Shown here piece by piece: positions 1 through 9,311 of a stretch of DNA of 16,745 nucleotides (position 1 is the first letter of the stretch; each line of letters begins with the position of its first letter). The notes under the pieces are model-generated. The model had not been told where the DNA came from, did not search any database, and saw only the letters and a program-made list of their open reading frames with translations. The translations under genes and the position numbers were made by a program. The stretch spans positions 1 through 16,745 of the forward strand of contig JALLAP010002075.1 in the NCBI GenBank assembly GCA_036939355.1. Direction: 5' to 3'. This DNA comes from Thalassiosira profunda. Lineage: Eukaryota > Bacillariophyta > Thalassiosirophyceae > Thalassiosirales > Thalassiosiraceae.

Positions 1-18
1 TGAGTGTTTGGTTTGCAG

Positions 19-1631
19 GTCAGTCCAGAGTGTCCAGTCGGCAAGAGAGAGCAAGAACAGCTCGCTTTGCGCAGCATCCAACTCGCCGTCTGACGAAATT
101 GGAGTATGCGCGGTTGGCCGTCGATGAGTTCCTTCACAATGGCATCTTCTTCTGCAGTGCCGGGGTTGAGCAGGAGAAGGACGCCAGTCTCGCTCAAAAG
201 CTTTTGCTATTTGGCTTCAGGTATGTATTGTATTGATACTGCTACCGCATCGACTTCAAGCCAGCAATTCTGACGCTCGCTGATGCTTCATCGTTGCGTC
301 GCAGCTTCTTCGTTTTGATTGTGGTACGTATGATGTCTTGTCTGAGAGCATGGTGTTCTACAACGCCGCGACAACCCTCACTCAATTGTGTTGCCCTTCT
401 CCACACACATTGTTACCGTTTCAGGTCTCTGCTTACGTTGCAAATCGTACGTGATCAGCTGTATTAATTCTGATCTGTTTTCCACTGCACTCGTCTCATC
501 TTGCCGTTGCTCTCCAGTGGCGGCTTTTCTGACGCGTGACATGAATGGCTACGTTGGAGCGATGGAAGATATTGTTGAAAATGGCATTTCAATCTGCGCA
601 TATTCTGCGTTGCGCAATGAGCTACAGATTGCCTGGCCGGCAGCGCGTTTCGTGTTCAGTGAAACGGCGTCCGATTTCTCCGGGGTGTTCGAGGACTACG
701 ATGCAGGGAAATGCACTGTTATGGCAATCCCACACACCGAGATGTCGCCCAATACAAAATTGATTGCCGGGCTATGCGAGAGAGATCTTGTCTTCACAAA
801 ATCTCTCGTCATCGAAAATGTAAGTTGGTGCTGTTTGGTAGTTGCCGTTTCTCTTCTGGTATTCTGATGCTTGTTCTCTGCTCCTTTTCGATGCAGCCTG
901 TATCGCTTCCAATCAGGCCTGACCTTGTCCGCGGCCTGTCGTACTGGATGTATAATGGAGAAAAGAATCACGGCATCACTCTGAAGAATTCTCTTGAGCG
1001 GTACTTCCAGTTGCATCAGGAGGAAGCGAGCTGCTCGTTGGAATTCTCAGCACAAGAGCACGACGAGGGAGAATACGCAAAAATCAGCGTCGACAACTTG
1101 CTCTTTCCGATCGTCTTCTTTGCATCTTTCGCTGCCGCGGCAATCGCCTCACAGCTGTACCATCAATGGATGATGAAGAAGGGCGCGAAGCGATCTTTGG
1201 CTGGGAGAACTTCTTCCTTTGATATGTCGATGCGAAGACTGTCACTGCGGTCGCTGATGAGGGAAAAGAGCGAAGACGACTTGCCTCAGTCTGGCGTTAG
1301 TTTTGGCCCACTTAAGAGACGCTCAACTTTGATGTCAGCCGATGACAATGGCGACGAGCCAAATCGAAATGAAGGGTTGGATGTATCGGACACTGTTCAA
1401 TTGAATGGCCCTCTTGACTTGTCCGACACGATGAAAATGGAGGCTGATGCAGAGGCGCAAGATGCAACGTCCCAGCTTGGAGAGGACTTTCACGATGCTG
1501 TTGATGAGGAACACATTGGACCAGATCCTCGAAACAACGCAACATCTCGACTCCGGGAATTTGTGGAAAAGGGCGCCTTTGACGAGTTTCTCGAATGCGT
1601 AGAGGAGATGAAGCGGCTCAAAGAGAGTTGA
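19..1631 (+). CDS. Ionotropic glutamate receptor-like channel, 3' part (partial, 5 exons visible)
   Basis: Exons inferred at 19-220, 305-323, 425-446, 518-819 and 897-1631; all introns are GT-AG and the phases close exactly, ending at TGA 1629-1631. The 5' end lies left of the window, and 1-18 look like an intron end (tttgcag). Spliced, the second to fourth exons read FFVLIVVSAYVANLAAFLT, which matches the M3 gating helix of ionotropic glutamate receptors (canonical SYTANLAAF). Just upstream is a pore-loop-like stretch (FLHNGIFFCSAG). Downstream is an S2-like ligand-binding lobe (about 541-1080), then one hydrophobic helix, LLFPIVFFASFAAAAIAS (about 1100-1153), in the position of M4. A cytosolic tail of about 155 residues follows, Ser/Arg-rich then acidic. 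The family forms ligand-gated cation channels in the plasma membrane; ligand and ion selectivity cannot be read here. The domain call is strong; exact exon ends are inferred. Confidence 0.82.
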
Positions 1632-1761
1632 AGGCTCCGCAGCAACAACGTTCCATCTGGTTGCATCTTTATCCTTACACTTAATATTGAACACATTGTA
1701 AACATCGACACGTAGCACCACGAACATAAAGTCTCTGTTACGGGAGAGACAGGCCCATCCA
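1632..1761. other. Convergent 3' ends of the receptor and SPX-MFS genes
   Basis: Only 130 nt separate the two stop codons of tail-to-tail genes, so both 3' UTRs and polyadenylation sites must lie here or overlap. The stretch is AT-richer than its neighbours (for example the run around 1675-1705). I see no coding potential in it. Confidence 0.5.
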
Positions 1762-4482
1762 CTAGACAGCAAGCAGATCGTAATTCAATACAATTACCAA
1801 GATGCTTGTGGCCACGAGAGTGGCCCCGGGGATGATCAAGAGGTTCAGCAGATTGCGAATTGATATCAACCCCATGCAGGTGATGAAAAGGTCTCCCATC
1901 GCTCGCCCACCCTGAATAGAAACGTTAAGATTGCGTGAGTCTTCGTGCTGAATGATCCTCTCCTGTGTCTCCATTGCAAAACAAGAACTCACCGTTCCTA
2001 CTAGCGTCGCCAGCAACCCCGAGTTGAATGTGCCTTGAGCCAGCGCGGAGGGCACGACCTTGCTCATCAATGAAGCAACATAGCTTTCGCAAGCCTCGAT
2101 CCCGGAGAAGGCGATCAAGCTGCCAACGATGTATCGTGCGGGCCCCACCGCCATCGGCTGGCCCTCATTGTACGTCTCGTTTTCGTCGTGGTCCATCAGG
2201 TCAGTGATGTCGAACAGACAGAACATACCAACCAATGTGATTGCAAGAAACCAGATGCTCATGTATCGGTCCTCGTACATCGTCGACAAATATCCGGAGA
2301 AGACAGAAACAGGTATCACAATGATGCCGTTGACCAGGTGCAGCGTTCCAACGTTCTTAATGCTCCACCCATATCGATTTTTTGTGATGATGCTTGTGCT
2401 GCCAACGACGCTCTCAAGAGCAATGCGCTTCATGAAGATGAGAGACATGCAAATGATGACGGGGCGCGTCATGTTTCTGATGCAAGAGCAGTAGCGGTAT
2501 TTGTAGCCCTTGTTGGTCGAGGTTGTTGGCTCAGCGTGGAAGGATGCCTCCTCTTCCAAGTTCAGACTCGAGTCATCAACGTAAGCATCCTCGACACTCC
2601 CATCGACTGAAAGCGAGTCTTGCCTTTCCAGCACGTCATCGAGCGGTGATTCACCGTTGTTCTTGCCAGACATGGCGGCGAGCTCGACCTCGTCCAGTAG
2701 CGACTCCTTCTTCGAGTCAGTTGTTGCGTGATCACCTGCCGACTCCTCGCGCCTCCTCAGCTCGTCCAGCCCGGACCGAGTCGGCTCTCCGAAGAAGACG
2801 ATAATGCATAGCGTGTAGATACCCCAGCTCAGTGCCATGAAATATCCCGGGCCCGTCATTCCATTGTAGTACTGCTCCCCCAGGAAGGGAAGATAGAACT
2901 CAAACTCGGGCATCCGATCTAGCAGAATGGCCATGCCCGGTCCGAGCGCCGCGCCAAGAGCAGTCGACATGGCAAAGGCAGCGGAGGCGGCGGTTCGCAG
3001 AGAGAAAGGAGTGGCGTCGGCAACGTACCGGCGATTGATGATTCTCGGAGCGCCCAAGCCCGTAATTGCCCGCCCAAGCAGACATAATTCCACGGACTTG
3101 TGCCCATACGCGTTGGCGTACATCAGATTGCCCACGAATTGCAGAAGACCAGCAAACAGAATCGGCTGCTTGTAGTTGAAGTTCGTCCAGTACGAGTACA
3201 CGATCGAAGATACCAGGGCAAACCAGGGCGCCGCTCCGATCATCATGCCCGACAGCGCATCAGAGCTCCCCAGCGCCTCGGCGTAGTATGCCGACGACGG
3301 CTCAATGATGTAGTTGTTCATCATGAACAGGAAACACGAAATCAGATTGAGGATGAGAGGGAATACATTCTCGGGGCTGACCTCCCGCAGGTTCTGCTTG
3401 AAGGTGCCCCGCTGGTCCTCCGTGATGCTGAAGTGGGCAAAGTTGCCGCTTTCGCTCCACTGGCCGATGATCTTGATCTCGCGCTTGAAGTGCCGTCCTC
3501 GACTCCACTCGGATTTGGGCTCTCCAAGCATGCCACCTGATGTTTGATTGTCGCAGTGAAGTATGAGAACGAAGGACTCTGGTACTATGAGGTTTGCAGT
3601 TTGGGCACATCATATGAGCAACTCACGGCTTTGGAACCCGAACATCAGATACTGTTTCATCCGCGTCCCCAGCGCCAACAACCGATCCTTGAAAACCACA
3701 TGGCCCGCCACGGCCTTCTCGAGCGAGCTCCCGGTCTTCTCCAAGAGGTATTCGAAGCTTTGCAACTGGGCGGAGAATTCCTCGGCACTCACAGCTCCCT
3801 TCTTTGATCCGTCCTCTGTTCCAGCATCCACCTCTTTCTCCGATTGCTCTTGCAATCCAACAACAATCCGCTTTTCCAGCTCATCCACACCGTCCAGCTG
3901 GAACATGCCATGCACCGGATGGTCGACGTCCAGCACCGATCGTTGCAAGTGCCATTCGTCCAACGCACACCCGTAAAAGGTCTGACAAAACGCATCGTAC
4001 CGTATCAGCAGTTGGCGGAAGGTAATGACGTTCGTACACGCAAACGCGATGGCCTCCAGCAGCTTCGTCGCCGCCTCTTCGTACTCCGCATTGGCCACCA
4101 GGCGCTGCGCCTCGGGCAGGAGGGTGCGGGTATAATACAAGGCGGCCTCGCTAATCCCCCGCTCGAGCAATCCCCCAAACTCCTTCCGCTCCGTGATGGA
4201 CAGGCGGAGCAGCGCGTCCTCCCCGTCCACCAGCGCCGCGCCGTCCTCGCTGTCGTAGCGAAAGTAGCCGCTGCTCGTCAGGCTCGAGCCCAGGGACTCG
4301 CCCGTAATGCGGGAGAACGCGTCGACCGTCAGCCGCCCGCCCTCTTCGCGCAGGATCTGGGAGAGCTGCCGCCGCCGGCCGTAGAAGCGCCGGAGGAGGT
4401 CCTTGTGGGCGCCGTAATCGACGTAGCGGTCGATGTATTCGGCGTGCTGGCACCGCCGGAGGTAGATCTCGTAGCCCTTCAT
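1762..4482 (-). CDS. SPX-MFS transporter, probable vacuolar phosphate transporter (PHT5/VPT type)
   Basis: Three exons: 4482-3627, 3536-1993 and 1911-1762, with introns 3626-3537 (GTGAGT..CAG, phase 1) and 1992-1912 (GTGAGT..CAG, phase 0). They total 2550 nt, or 849 residues. The start is the ATG at 4482, because the SPX domain begins at once (MKGYEIYLRR). Residues 1 to about 285 are an SPX domain with the YVDYGAHKDLL helix. Residues about 340-849 are a major facilitator domain carrying GRAITGLGAPRIINRRYVAD near residue 440, very like the plant/algal SPX-MFS signature, and GTFNSGLLATL near the C-terminus. In plants this class loads phosphate into the vacuole, with SPX sensing inositol pyrophosphates. 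The central loop (about residues 555-650) is acidic and Ser-rich. Several lysines expected in the SPX ligand pocket are missing (see findings). The family call is firm; vacuolar location is inferred from homologues. Confidence 0.9.
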
Positions 4483-5362
4483 CGTTGCGCGTGTCAGACA
4501 GATGATGTCAGATTGTAGCATGCACTGAACTCTCGAGCAAGGTTGGTGTATCACGAGCGCTGGGCCTGACTTAGAGCTGCCGACCTTGCAACTCGACGCG
4601 CCACGCCTCGCAACGAGACCTCGAGTGCTACCGAGGCTTTGAGCGCAGCGTGGTTGATGTTTGGGGCGCCTTGTCCGGGCGGCTGGCGTTGTCAGCTGGC
4701 GTTGGGCGTTGGGCGCGGCATTTTTCGGCCGCGGCCAGCCGCGGCGGGCGCGGGCTCAAGATTTTTTCTCAGGTGGATTGCAACTTGAACTTCAAGCACA
4801 GGGCAAAGCAGGAGGAGCAGGACTATGAGCAGGAGCGAGGAAGAGGAAGGTGAATGAGCCGGCCGAGAAGCTGGAGGTTCAAGGCAACTATTTGACGGGC
4901 TTGTCATCCGGCGATTGCTTTGGTGCTCAGATCTCCTTGGGTGTTCAAACAGCTCATACAAGGGACCCGAAAGTACGAAGATAATAAGGCACGTAGACAT
5001 TTGGACTGTATCTACTCTTGTCGGATAGCGGTGGTGATGTTATATTCCGGGAGAGCTTGAGCAGGAAAGTGGTTTCGTGGTTTCATCTCTGCTTAATTGC
5101 AAAGCGTCTTACAGCACGCGATGTCTTCCCCCTGCAACGGACAGCCTCATTTAACGGTTGTCACGTCGTCTCCAACGAGAAGGTCTGTCTTGCCTGCAAT
5201 GTAGGCCTGTCTGGCCCGCAATAATGGATTCGTCCGGGGTTTCTTCCACGATAAATCATCCCCCGGCGACGTAGCAACGTTGCTACCAAACAGAGCAATA
5301 AGATTAGCCCTCTGTCCTCTGCGCCCCAGTGGCATACCCCCAAAGACAGATGCACGGTGCCC
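4483..5362. other. Intergenic region: SPX-MFS promoter side and 3' flank of the hypothetical gene
   Basis: These 880 nt hold no ORF I believe in: the frames present are short, of low complexity and without family resemblance. The part next to 4482 should contain the promoter and 5' UTR of the SPX-MFS gene. I looked by eye for a plant-type phosphate-response P1BS site (GNATATNC) and saw no exact copy, although a near miss lies at about 5039-5048. A GGCGTTGGGCGTTGGGCG-like short tandem repeat lies around 4691-4711 and a 16-bp perfect palindrome at 5271-5286. Confidence 0.4.
5271..5286. repeat. 16-bp perfect palindrome
   Basis: GTAGCAACGTTGCTAC equals its own reverse complement over all 16 bases, with an ACGT core. 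ACGT cores are bound by plant-type bZIP factors as dimers. It lies 77 nt beyond the stop of the hypothetical gene (5363) and about 790 nt upstream of the SPX-MFS start. A regulatory role is only a possibility. Confidence 0.5.
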
Positions 5363-5818
5363 CTAGATCTGCAGCGGCGTGGGGCTCATCCTGCTTGCCC
5401 CGCCCACCGCCTCCAAAACGCCCCCCGACGCCGATCGCACGTGCTTGCTCGAGGGAGACGGTGGCATCTTGAAGGCAATATCGAAGCAGTACCGCAAGAA
5501 CTTCTCCAGGTGGATCGACACCGGCGCCCCGCCCTCTCCACCGCTGACCGCGCCCGCCGTACGGAAGAACTCCCTCCAATCCGCCTCGCTCTCCAATGTC
5601 AGCTTCCGGCTCAGCGGGGAGTTGGACCCCAGCACGTCGAACGTGGAGGCTATCGCAATCGCTTCCGGATAAGAGTTCACGACGGAACCCTCGGCGCTGC
5701 ACGCGCCCTTCAACTTGGCCAGATCCGACGAAAAGGTGGGGGTGCCCGTGCCAAAGGAGCGGGAACGCGGCCTCCGCTCGATGATGGGGGAGTTGGTGGA
5801 GACGGCGGCGGCGGTCAT
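5363..5818 (-). CDS. Hypothetical protein, 151 aa
   Basis: A single open frame from the ATG at 5818 (MTAAAVSTNSP) to the TAG at 5365-5363. The frame stays open upstream to another ATG at 5956 that lies inside the 12-bp palindrome; the downstream ATG is preferred because residues before it look like leader or UTR. I recognise no family. Visible features are a Ser/Arg-rich N-terminus (RRPRSRSFGTGTPTF), a central part with moderate hydrophobic content, and an aromatic helix-like segment (HLEKFLRYCFDIAF) before a low-complexity C-terminus. There is no signal peptide or clear membrane segment. It could be a soluble protein restricted to this lineage. The opposite strand is also open over part of the region, so coding status is moderate. 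It is on the same strand as both neighbours. Confidence 0.5.
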   Translation of the reverse strand: MTAAAVSTNSPIIERRPRSRSFGTGTPTFSSDLAKLKGACSAEGSVVNSYPEAIAIASTFDVLGSNSPLSRKLTLESEADWREFFRTAGAVSGGEGGAPVSIHLEKFLRYCFDIAFKMPPSPSSKHVRSASGGVLEAVGGASRMSPTPLQI

Positions 5819-6107
5819 GGCGGCGTGGGAGGGGCAAGGGGGTCGGGGTGTGTGTTCTTCGTTCTGCAAGTGCAAGTTGTTGCGTGACGTTGAACAGCCG
5901 GCATTTTTGGCTGACTTCGAGACATACGGAAGTGAGAAAAGCAAGGGTCGGTGCATGCACCTAGTACACGTGATTTTGAGAGTGACGGATTTGACGTCTC
6001 GCTCACGTTTGGGGCTCGCAGCACTAGAGTAGCTCCTGAGATCTCATCTGCTTCTCCAGCAATCTCATCTCCTCAAAACAGAGCGCTGCATTGTCTCAAC
6101 TTTGTGT
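5819..6107. other. Upstream region of the hypothetical gene and 3' flank of the LRR gene
   Basis: These 289 nt separate two genes on the minus strand. The part near 5819-5960 should carry the promoter or 5' UTR of the 151-residue gene and contains the GGTGCATGCACC palindrome. The part near 6000-6107 should be the 3' UTR of the LRR gene. A pyrimidine-rich stretch repeating the ATCTCATCT theme lies at about 6040-6075. I see no gene here. Confidence 0.35.
5950..5961. repeat. Palindrome GGTGCATGCACC, copy 1
   Basis: A perfect 12-bp palindrome that contains CATGCA, the core of the plant RY element. An identical copy with the same one-base flanks (C on the left, T on the right) lies at 9427-9438. 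This copy is about 130 nt upstream of the preferred start of the hypothetical gene at 5818. Regulatory function is inference from position and repetition. Confidence 0.45.
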
Positions 6108-9054
6108 TTACTTGGTGGCAAGTATTATAATCATCACCAGCAGACCGACCAACAAGAGCACAAGAAGGGCGCAGGTGGTCTTTTCCGTTTTTCCCGCATC
6201 CTCGTCGCCCAGCCCTATCACAGAGAGCCGGGATTTCTTCCTAGGCATCTGCCGCCGGTACCCTTCTTCTGCCAGCTCGATGGCGGCATCAAAAACATCC
6301 TCAGCGGCACCGCCCGATATTACCCCGGCGGAGATGCCTCCGGCGCCCGATGTCCCGCCCCCGGACGAGGCGTTGGCCGTTGCCGTTCCGCTGCCGGCCA
6401 ATTCGGCCAACCGCGCCCTTCGCTGGCTTTCGGACCGGGCCACCCGGCCGCGCCGCCCCTGGGCGCGACTTTGCCGCGCCGGCGCCACCTCGTCCATGTG
6501 ATACGCGCCGACGGCCTGCGATTGGGCCAGCTGCCGCCGCAGCGCGCGCTCGTCGGCCTTGTCGTCGCGGTAATCCTCCTCCGAGAGATTGAGGGAGGGA
6601 TTCGACGCCCGGCTTGTTTGCGTGTTGTGGTAGGGGTGGGGAGCGGAGCTGGAAGCATTCGTCCCCTCCGTCAGCATCGACTGTTGCGGGCCGGCTACAG
6701 CTCCGGCTCCGGGCCTTGTTGGGCCATCTGCAGATTCTTGCGTTTCGATGGATGGCGGTGCGGGAGGAAGTGCCCGCCCTGTGTCCGCCCAAGCGACCGC
6801 CTTTGGTTCAGATCTTTGAGAGTTCGTCGTAATGATGGCACCATCCGGTCCTCGTCTAGTGGTCGACCGGGTGGTGATGGAACTGCCGGTTGACGCGTTC
6901 GCGTTCACTGGAGTTTGCGGCAGAGATTCTGATTCTGGATCCGGCACTTGGAGGTATTGGTACGGCGATTGCCGGTCCGACGACCCTCCGGAACCGCGGA
7001 AGTTGTCGAAAGCTTGCCTCTCCGTCATCGACTCGTTCATGAGCCGTTTTTGGTATGATGGATCTTGGTTGTGCGTCTGTTTCATCCGGTCCATCCGTTC
7101 CATGTAATCGCGGAAGCTCTCGCCGGGGAGAGGCTTGTTGATCCCACTGGCGTCATCGGCCTCCGGAGGACTCTGTCGGGGGTCATTCTCCTCGATCCTG
7201 TCAAGCATCCCATCCATGACGGACTGGGGGCAAACAATCGTCACCATCTCGTCTCCCTCCTCCTCGTCGTCGTCCAACGCCGCGTCCGGAGGCATGCCCC
7301 GCGCGGCCCTTTTGGCCTTCTCCGCCTTGTTCGTCAGCGTGCGCTTCAGCGCCCTCTGTTCCATGAACTGATCCAGCGCCAGCAACACGTCGTCGTCGAT
7401 CCGGGGGTTCCGACCGACGTCCAACAATCGCAGCGTTTTGTTGTTCGTCCGCAACACCGAGTAAAAATTCTTGGCCGCGACGTCGGTCAGCTCGTTCCCC
7501 TCCAAGGACAGCTGCGTCAGCGCGACGTTGTCCACCAGGGCGAGGGCGAAGAGCGACGCCAGGTCGTCGTCCACCCGCGAATAGCGCATGGAGAGGCGGC
7601 GGACGGAGGCGTTGGCCCCCAGCGCCTCGAAGAGGAGCTCGGCCTCCTCCGCCCCCAATGCGTTCCGGGGCCACCCGTCCAACACCAGCTGGCGCAGGGA
7701 CGCGTAGTTGTTCTCGATCCGGTAGTGCAGCTCGGGCAGGTTCGTCAGGGGGATGTGGGTCACGCCGTGCACGCCGATGGCATGCCCGACCGTCCAATCG
7801 TAGCTCTTCTTGGCCGAGTAACTGCTCGCCACGCTGCTCGCGACGCTGGTGGAGCCTCTCGGCTTCGCCTTCAGCTGGAGGCCGACCACGGTGCCCACCG
7901 TTAACTCTGCTCGATCNGCTGGTGGAGCCTCTCGGCTTCGCCTTCAGCTGGAGGCCGACCACGGTGCCCACCGTTAACTCTGCTCGATCTTGCACGGGGT
8001 CGACGTTCCCCTCCGCGTCCGCCTCCGCCCCCTCCTCTTCGTCCGTCTCCTCCAGATGCTTCGCGGAGGCAATCTTGGCAAACACGTTGCCCGAACTCCC
8101 CCGATCGTCGTAATACGAATCCCCCCGCTCCGCCGGCCTCTCCGGCTCTTCCCTCACGACGCTCAGCCGCTTTTTTCGCTTGGACGAGCCGCTCCCCTCC
8201 CGCTGCAGCCCGGCCCTCCTTGCATCGGCGGCGTTATCTTCGCCCGCGGCTGCGTCCTGGTTCGGCAAAATGATGTGGGTGGTGGCCAGACACTTCACCC
8301 TTCCCCGCGGTCGGGCAGGATCCCACACGGCCAGCTTGACCATGGCCACGGTCCTCTTCCCCACCTGATCCCGAAACTCGGACCCGTCGAGGGAGGATTG
8401 GGCGGTGAGGGTGGACACCTTCAGGTGGCCCTGGGAGTTGGTCCGGACCACCTGCGGCATATTTGGGGGAACGTCGTGTTCGTCTTCATCCTGGCCCGGA
8501 TTCGGGTTGTAGGGAGAGGGCGCGTCCTGCTTCTTCTCCTCCGCGGGCGGGGCGTCCATCAGAAGTTCGGGGGGCGATTTCAACTGCCGCCCGGAGCCTC
8601 CTTGGGGATTGCTCAACGGTTGGGGCTCGCTGCGCGCGCTCACGTCCCCGTTGAGCTGGTGGTCCAGGTCCTGCTCCCATTCGTCCATGAACCCGCCAAT
8701 CCCGCGTTCGTTTTCCGGCCCATTCTCTTCCTCCTCCTCTATGAAATCGTCCGGGTCCACCCTCCCCGGCGCCCGGCCCGCCTCCTCCATCCGTCGGAGC
8801 TGACTCAAGAGCTCGTCTTCCCTCCCCCGAAACTCGGCGAGCATGGCGTCGACGTTCCCCAGCTCCTCGGGCATGACGTGGCTCAGCAGGGCCGCCACCT
8901 CCTCTCTTACGTGGGCGGCGGCCTTGCCCTCCTCCAGCATGTTGTCGATGGTCCCGTCTGAGGAATTCCGCGGCGGCTTGTTCCGGCCGCTGAAGCTCAA
9001 TGAGAGCTCCTCCGGGACGGAGAGGAGGTTGTTCTTGTTGGGCATGATTTGCAT
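6108..9054 (-). CDS. Leucine-rich-repeat protein with C-terminal tail anchor (frame broken by assembly gap)
   Basis: Minus-strand frame from ATG 9054 (MQIMPNKNN; 9045 is an alternative) to TAA at 6110-6108. The frame shifts at the N at 7917. Removing the N and one copy of the flanking 72-bp duplication restores one continuous frame of about 957 residues. Residues about 41-91 form a charged helical segment ending LAEFRGREDELLSQLRRMEE. Residues 92-380 are acidic and probably disordered. Residues about 426-529 carry ribonuclease-inhibitor-type leucine-rich repeats (LRQLVLDGW, VRRLSMRYSRVDDD, LTQLSLEGNELTD, LRLLDVGRNPRIDD), resembling tropomodulin-type LRRs. A long polar low-complexity region follows. 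The last about 22 residues (LLVLLLVGLLVMIIIL, then ATK) are a single membrane helix ending the chain, as in tail-anchored proteins with a cytosolic body. Exact function is unknown; a cytoskeletal or scaffold role on an internal membrane is a guess. Confidence 0.75.
7845..7989. repeat. Perfect 72-bp direct duplication flanking a single N (assembly artefact)
   Basis: Bases 7845-7916 and 7918-7989 are identical over 72 nt and are separated only by the one ambiguous base at 7917. This is the pattern left when two contigs with overlapping ends are joined without merging the overlap. The 73 extra bases (72 plus N) shift the reading frame of the LRR gene. Collapsing to one copy restores it exactly. 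The true sequence most likely has one copy. Confidence 0.9.
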
Positions 9055-9170
9055 GGACGCTATTTGGCGCGTGCCCCGCCGAGGAGACGGACCAACAGTT
9101 GCAACAGTAACTCCTCTATGCGGATTCGGCCATCGCGGGATCGCCCTTCGCACTTCGCTTGCAATTTGCA

Positions 9171-9311
9171 ATGGCTCCTCCGCGTCAGCCTATCGACACT
9201 TCGCCTGTTGATGATCTCCTGCGGCTCTCCGCCAACACCGAGGCCCGGCTCATCAATCCCACGGGCCTTGCCGCCACCTTGCAGCGCTGCTTCGATGAAC
9301 TGCCTCTGTGA
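9171..9311 (+). CDS. Possible small protein or first exon, 46 aa, divergent from the LRR gene
   Basis: ATG at 9171 in a good context (GCAATGGCT), open to the TGA at 9309-9311. The peptide begins MAPPRQPIDTSPVDDLLRL and is leucine-rich and helix-like towards its end (LAATLQRCFDELPL). It starts 116 nt from the LRR gene start on the opposite strand, which would suit a short bidirectional promoter. I recognise no family. A GTGAAA donor-like site overlaps the end (9308), so it could also be the first exon of a longer gene, perhaps one interrupted by the retrotransposon downstream. Short length keeps confidence low. Confidence 0.3.
   Translation: MAPPRQPIDTSPVDDLLRLSANTEARLINPTGLAATLQRCFDELPL

Noticed and set aside
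4692..5000. Minus-strand frame with a hydrophobic run (SSSSLLLIVLLLLL)
   Set aside because: The run comes from a purine-rich low-complexity stretch (ggagcagga-type), with no start context, homologue or neighbour support.
7065..8961. Long plus-strand open frames opposite the LRR gene
   Set aside because: They mirror the minus-strand coding frame, have His/Arg/Val-rich composition and show no domain; they are shadow frames.
7918..9171. Two separate LRR-region genes overlapping at 7850-7990
   Set aside because: The overlap is exactly the duplicated 72 bp around an N. One gene broken by an assembly join explains both frames.
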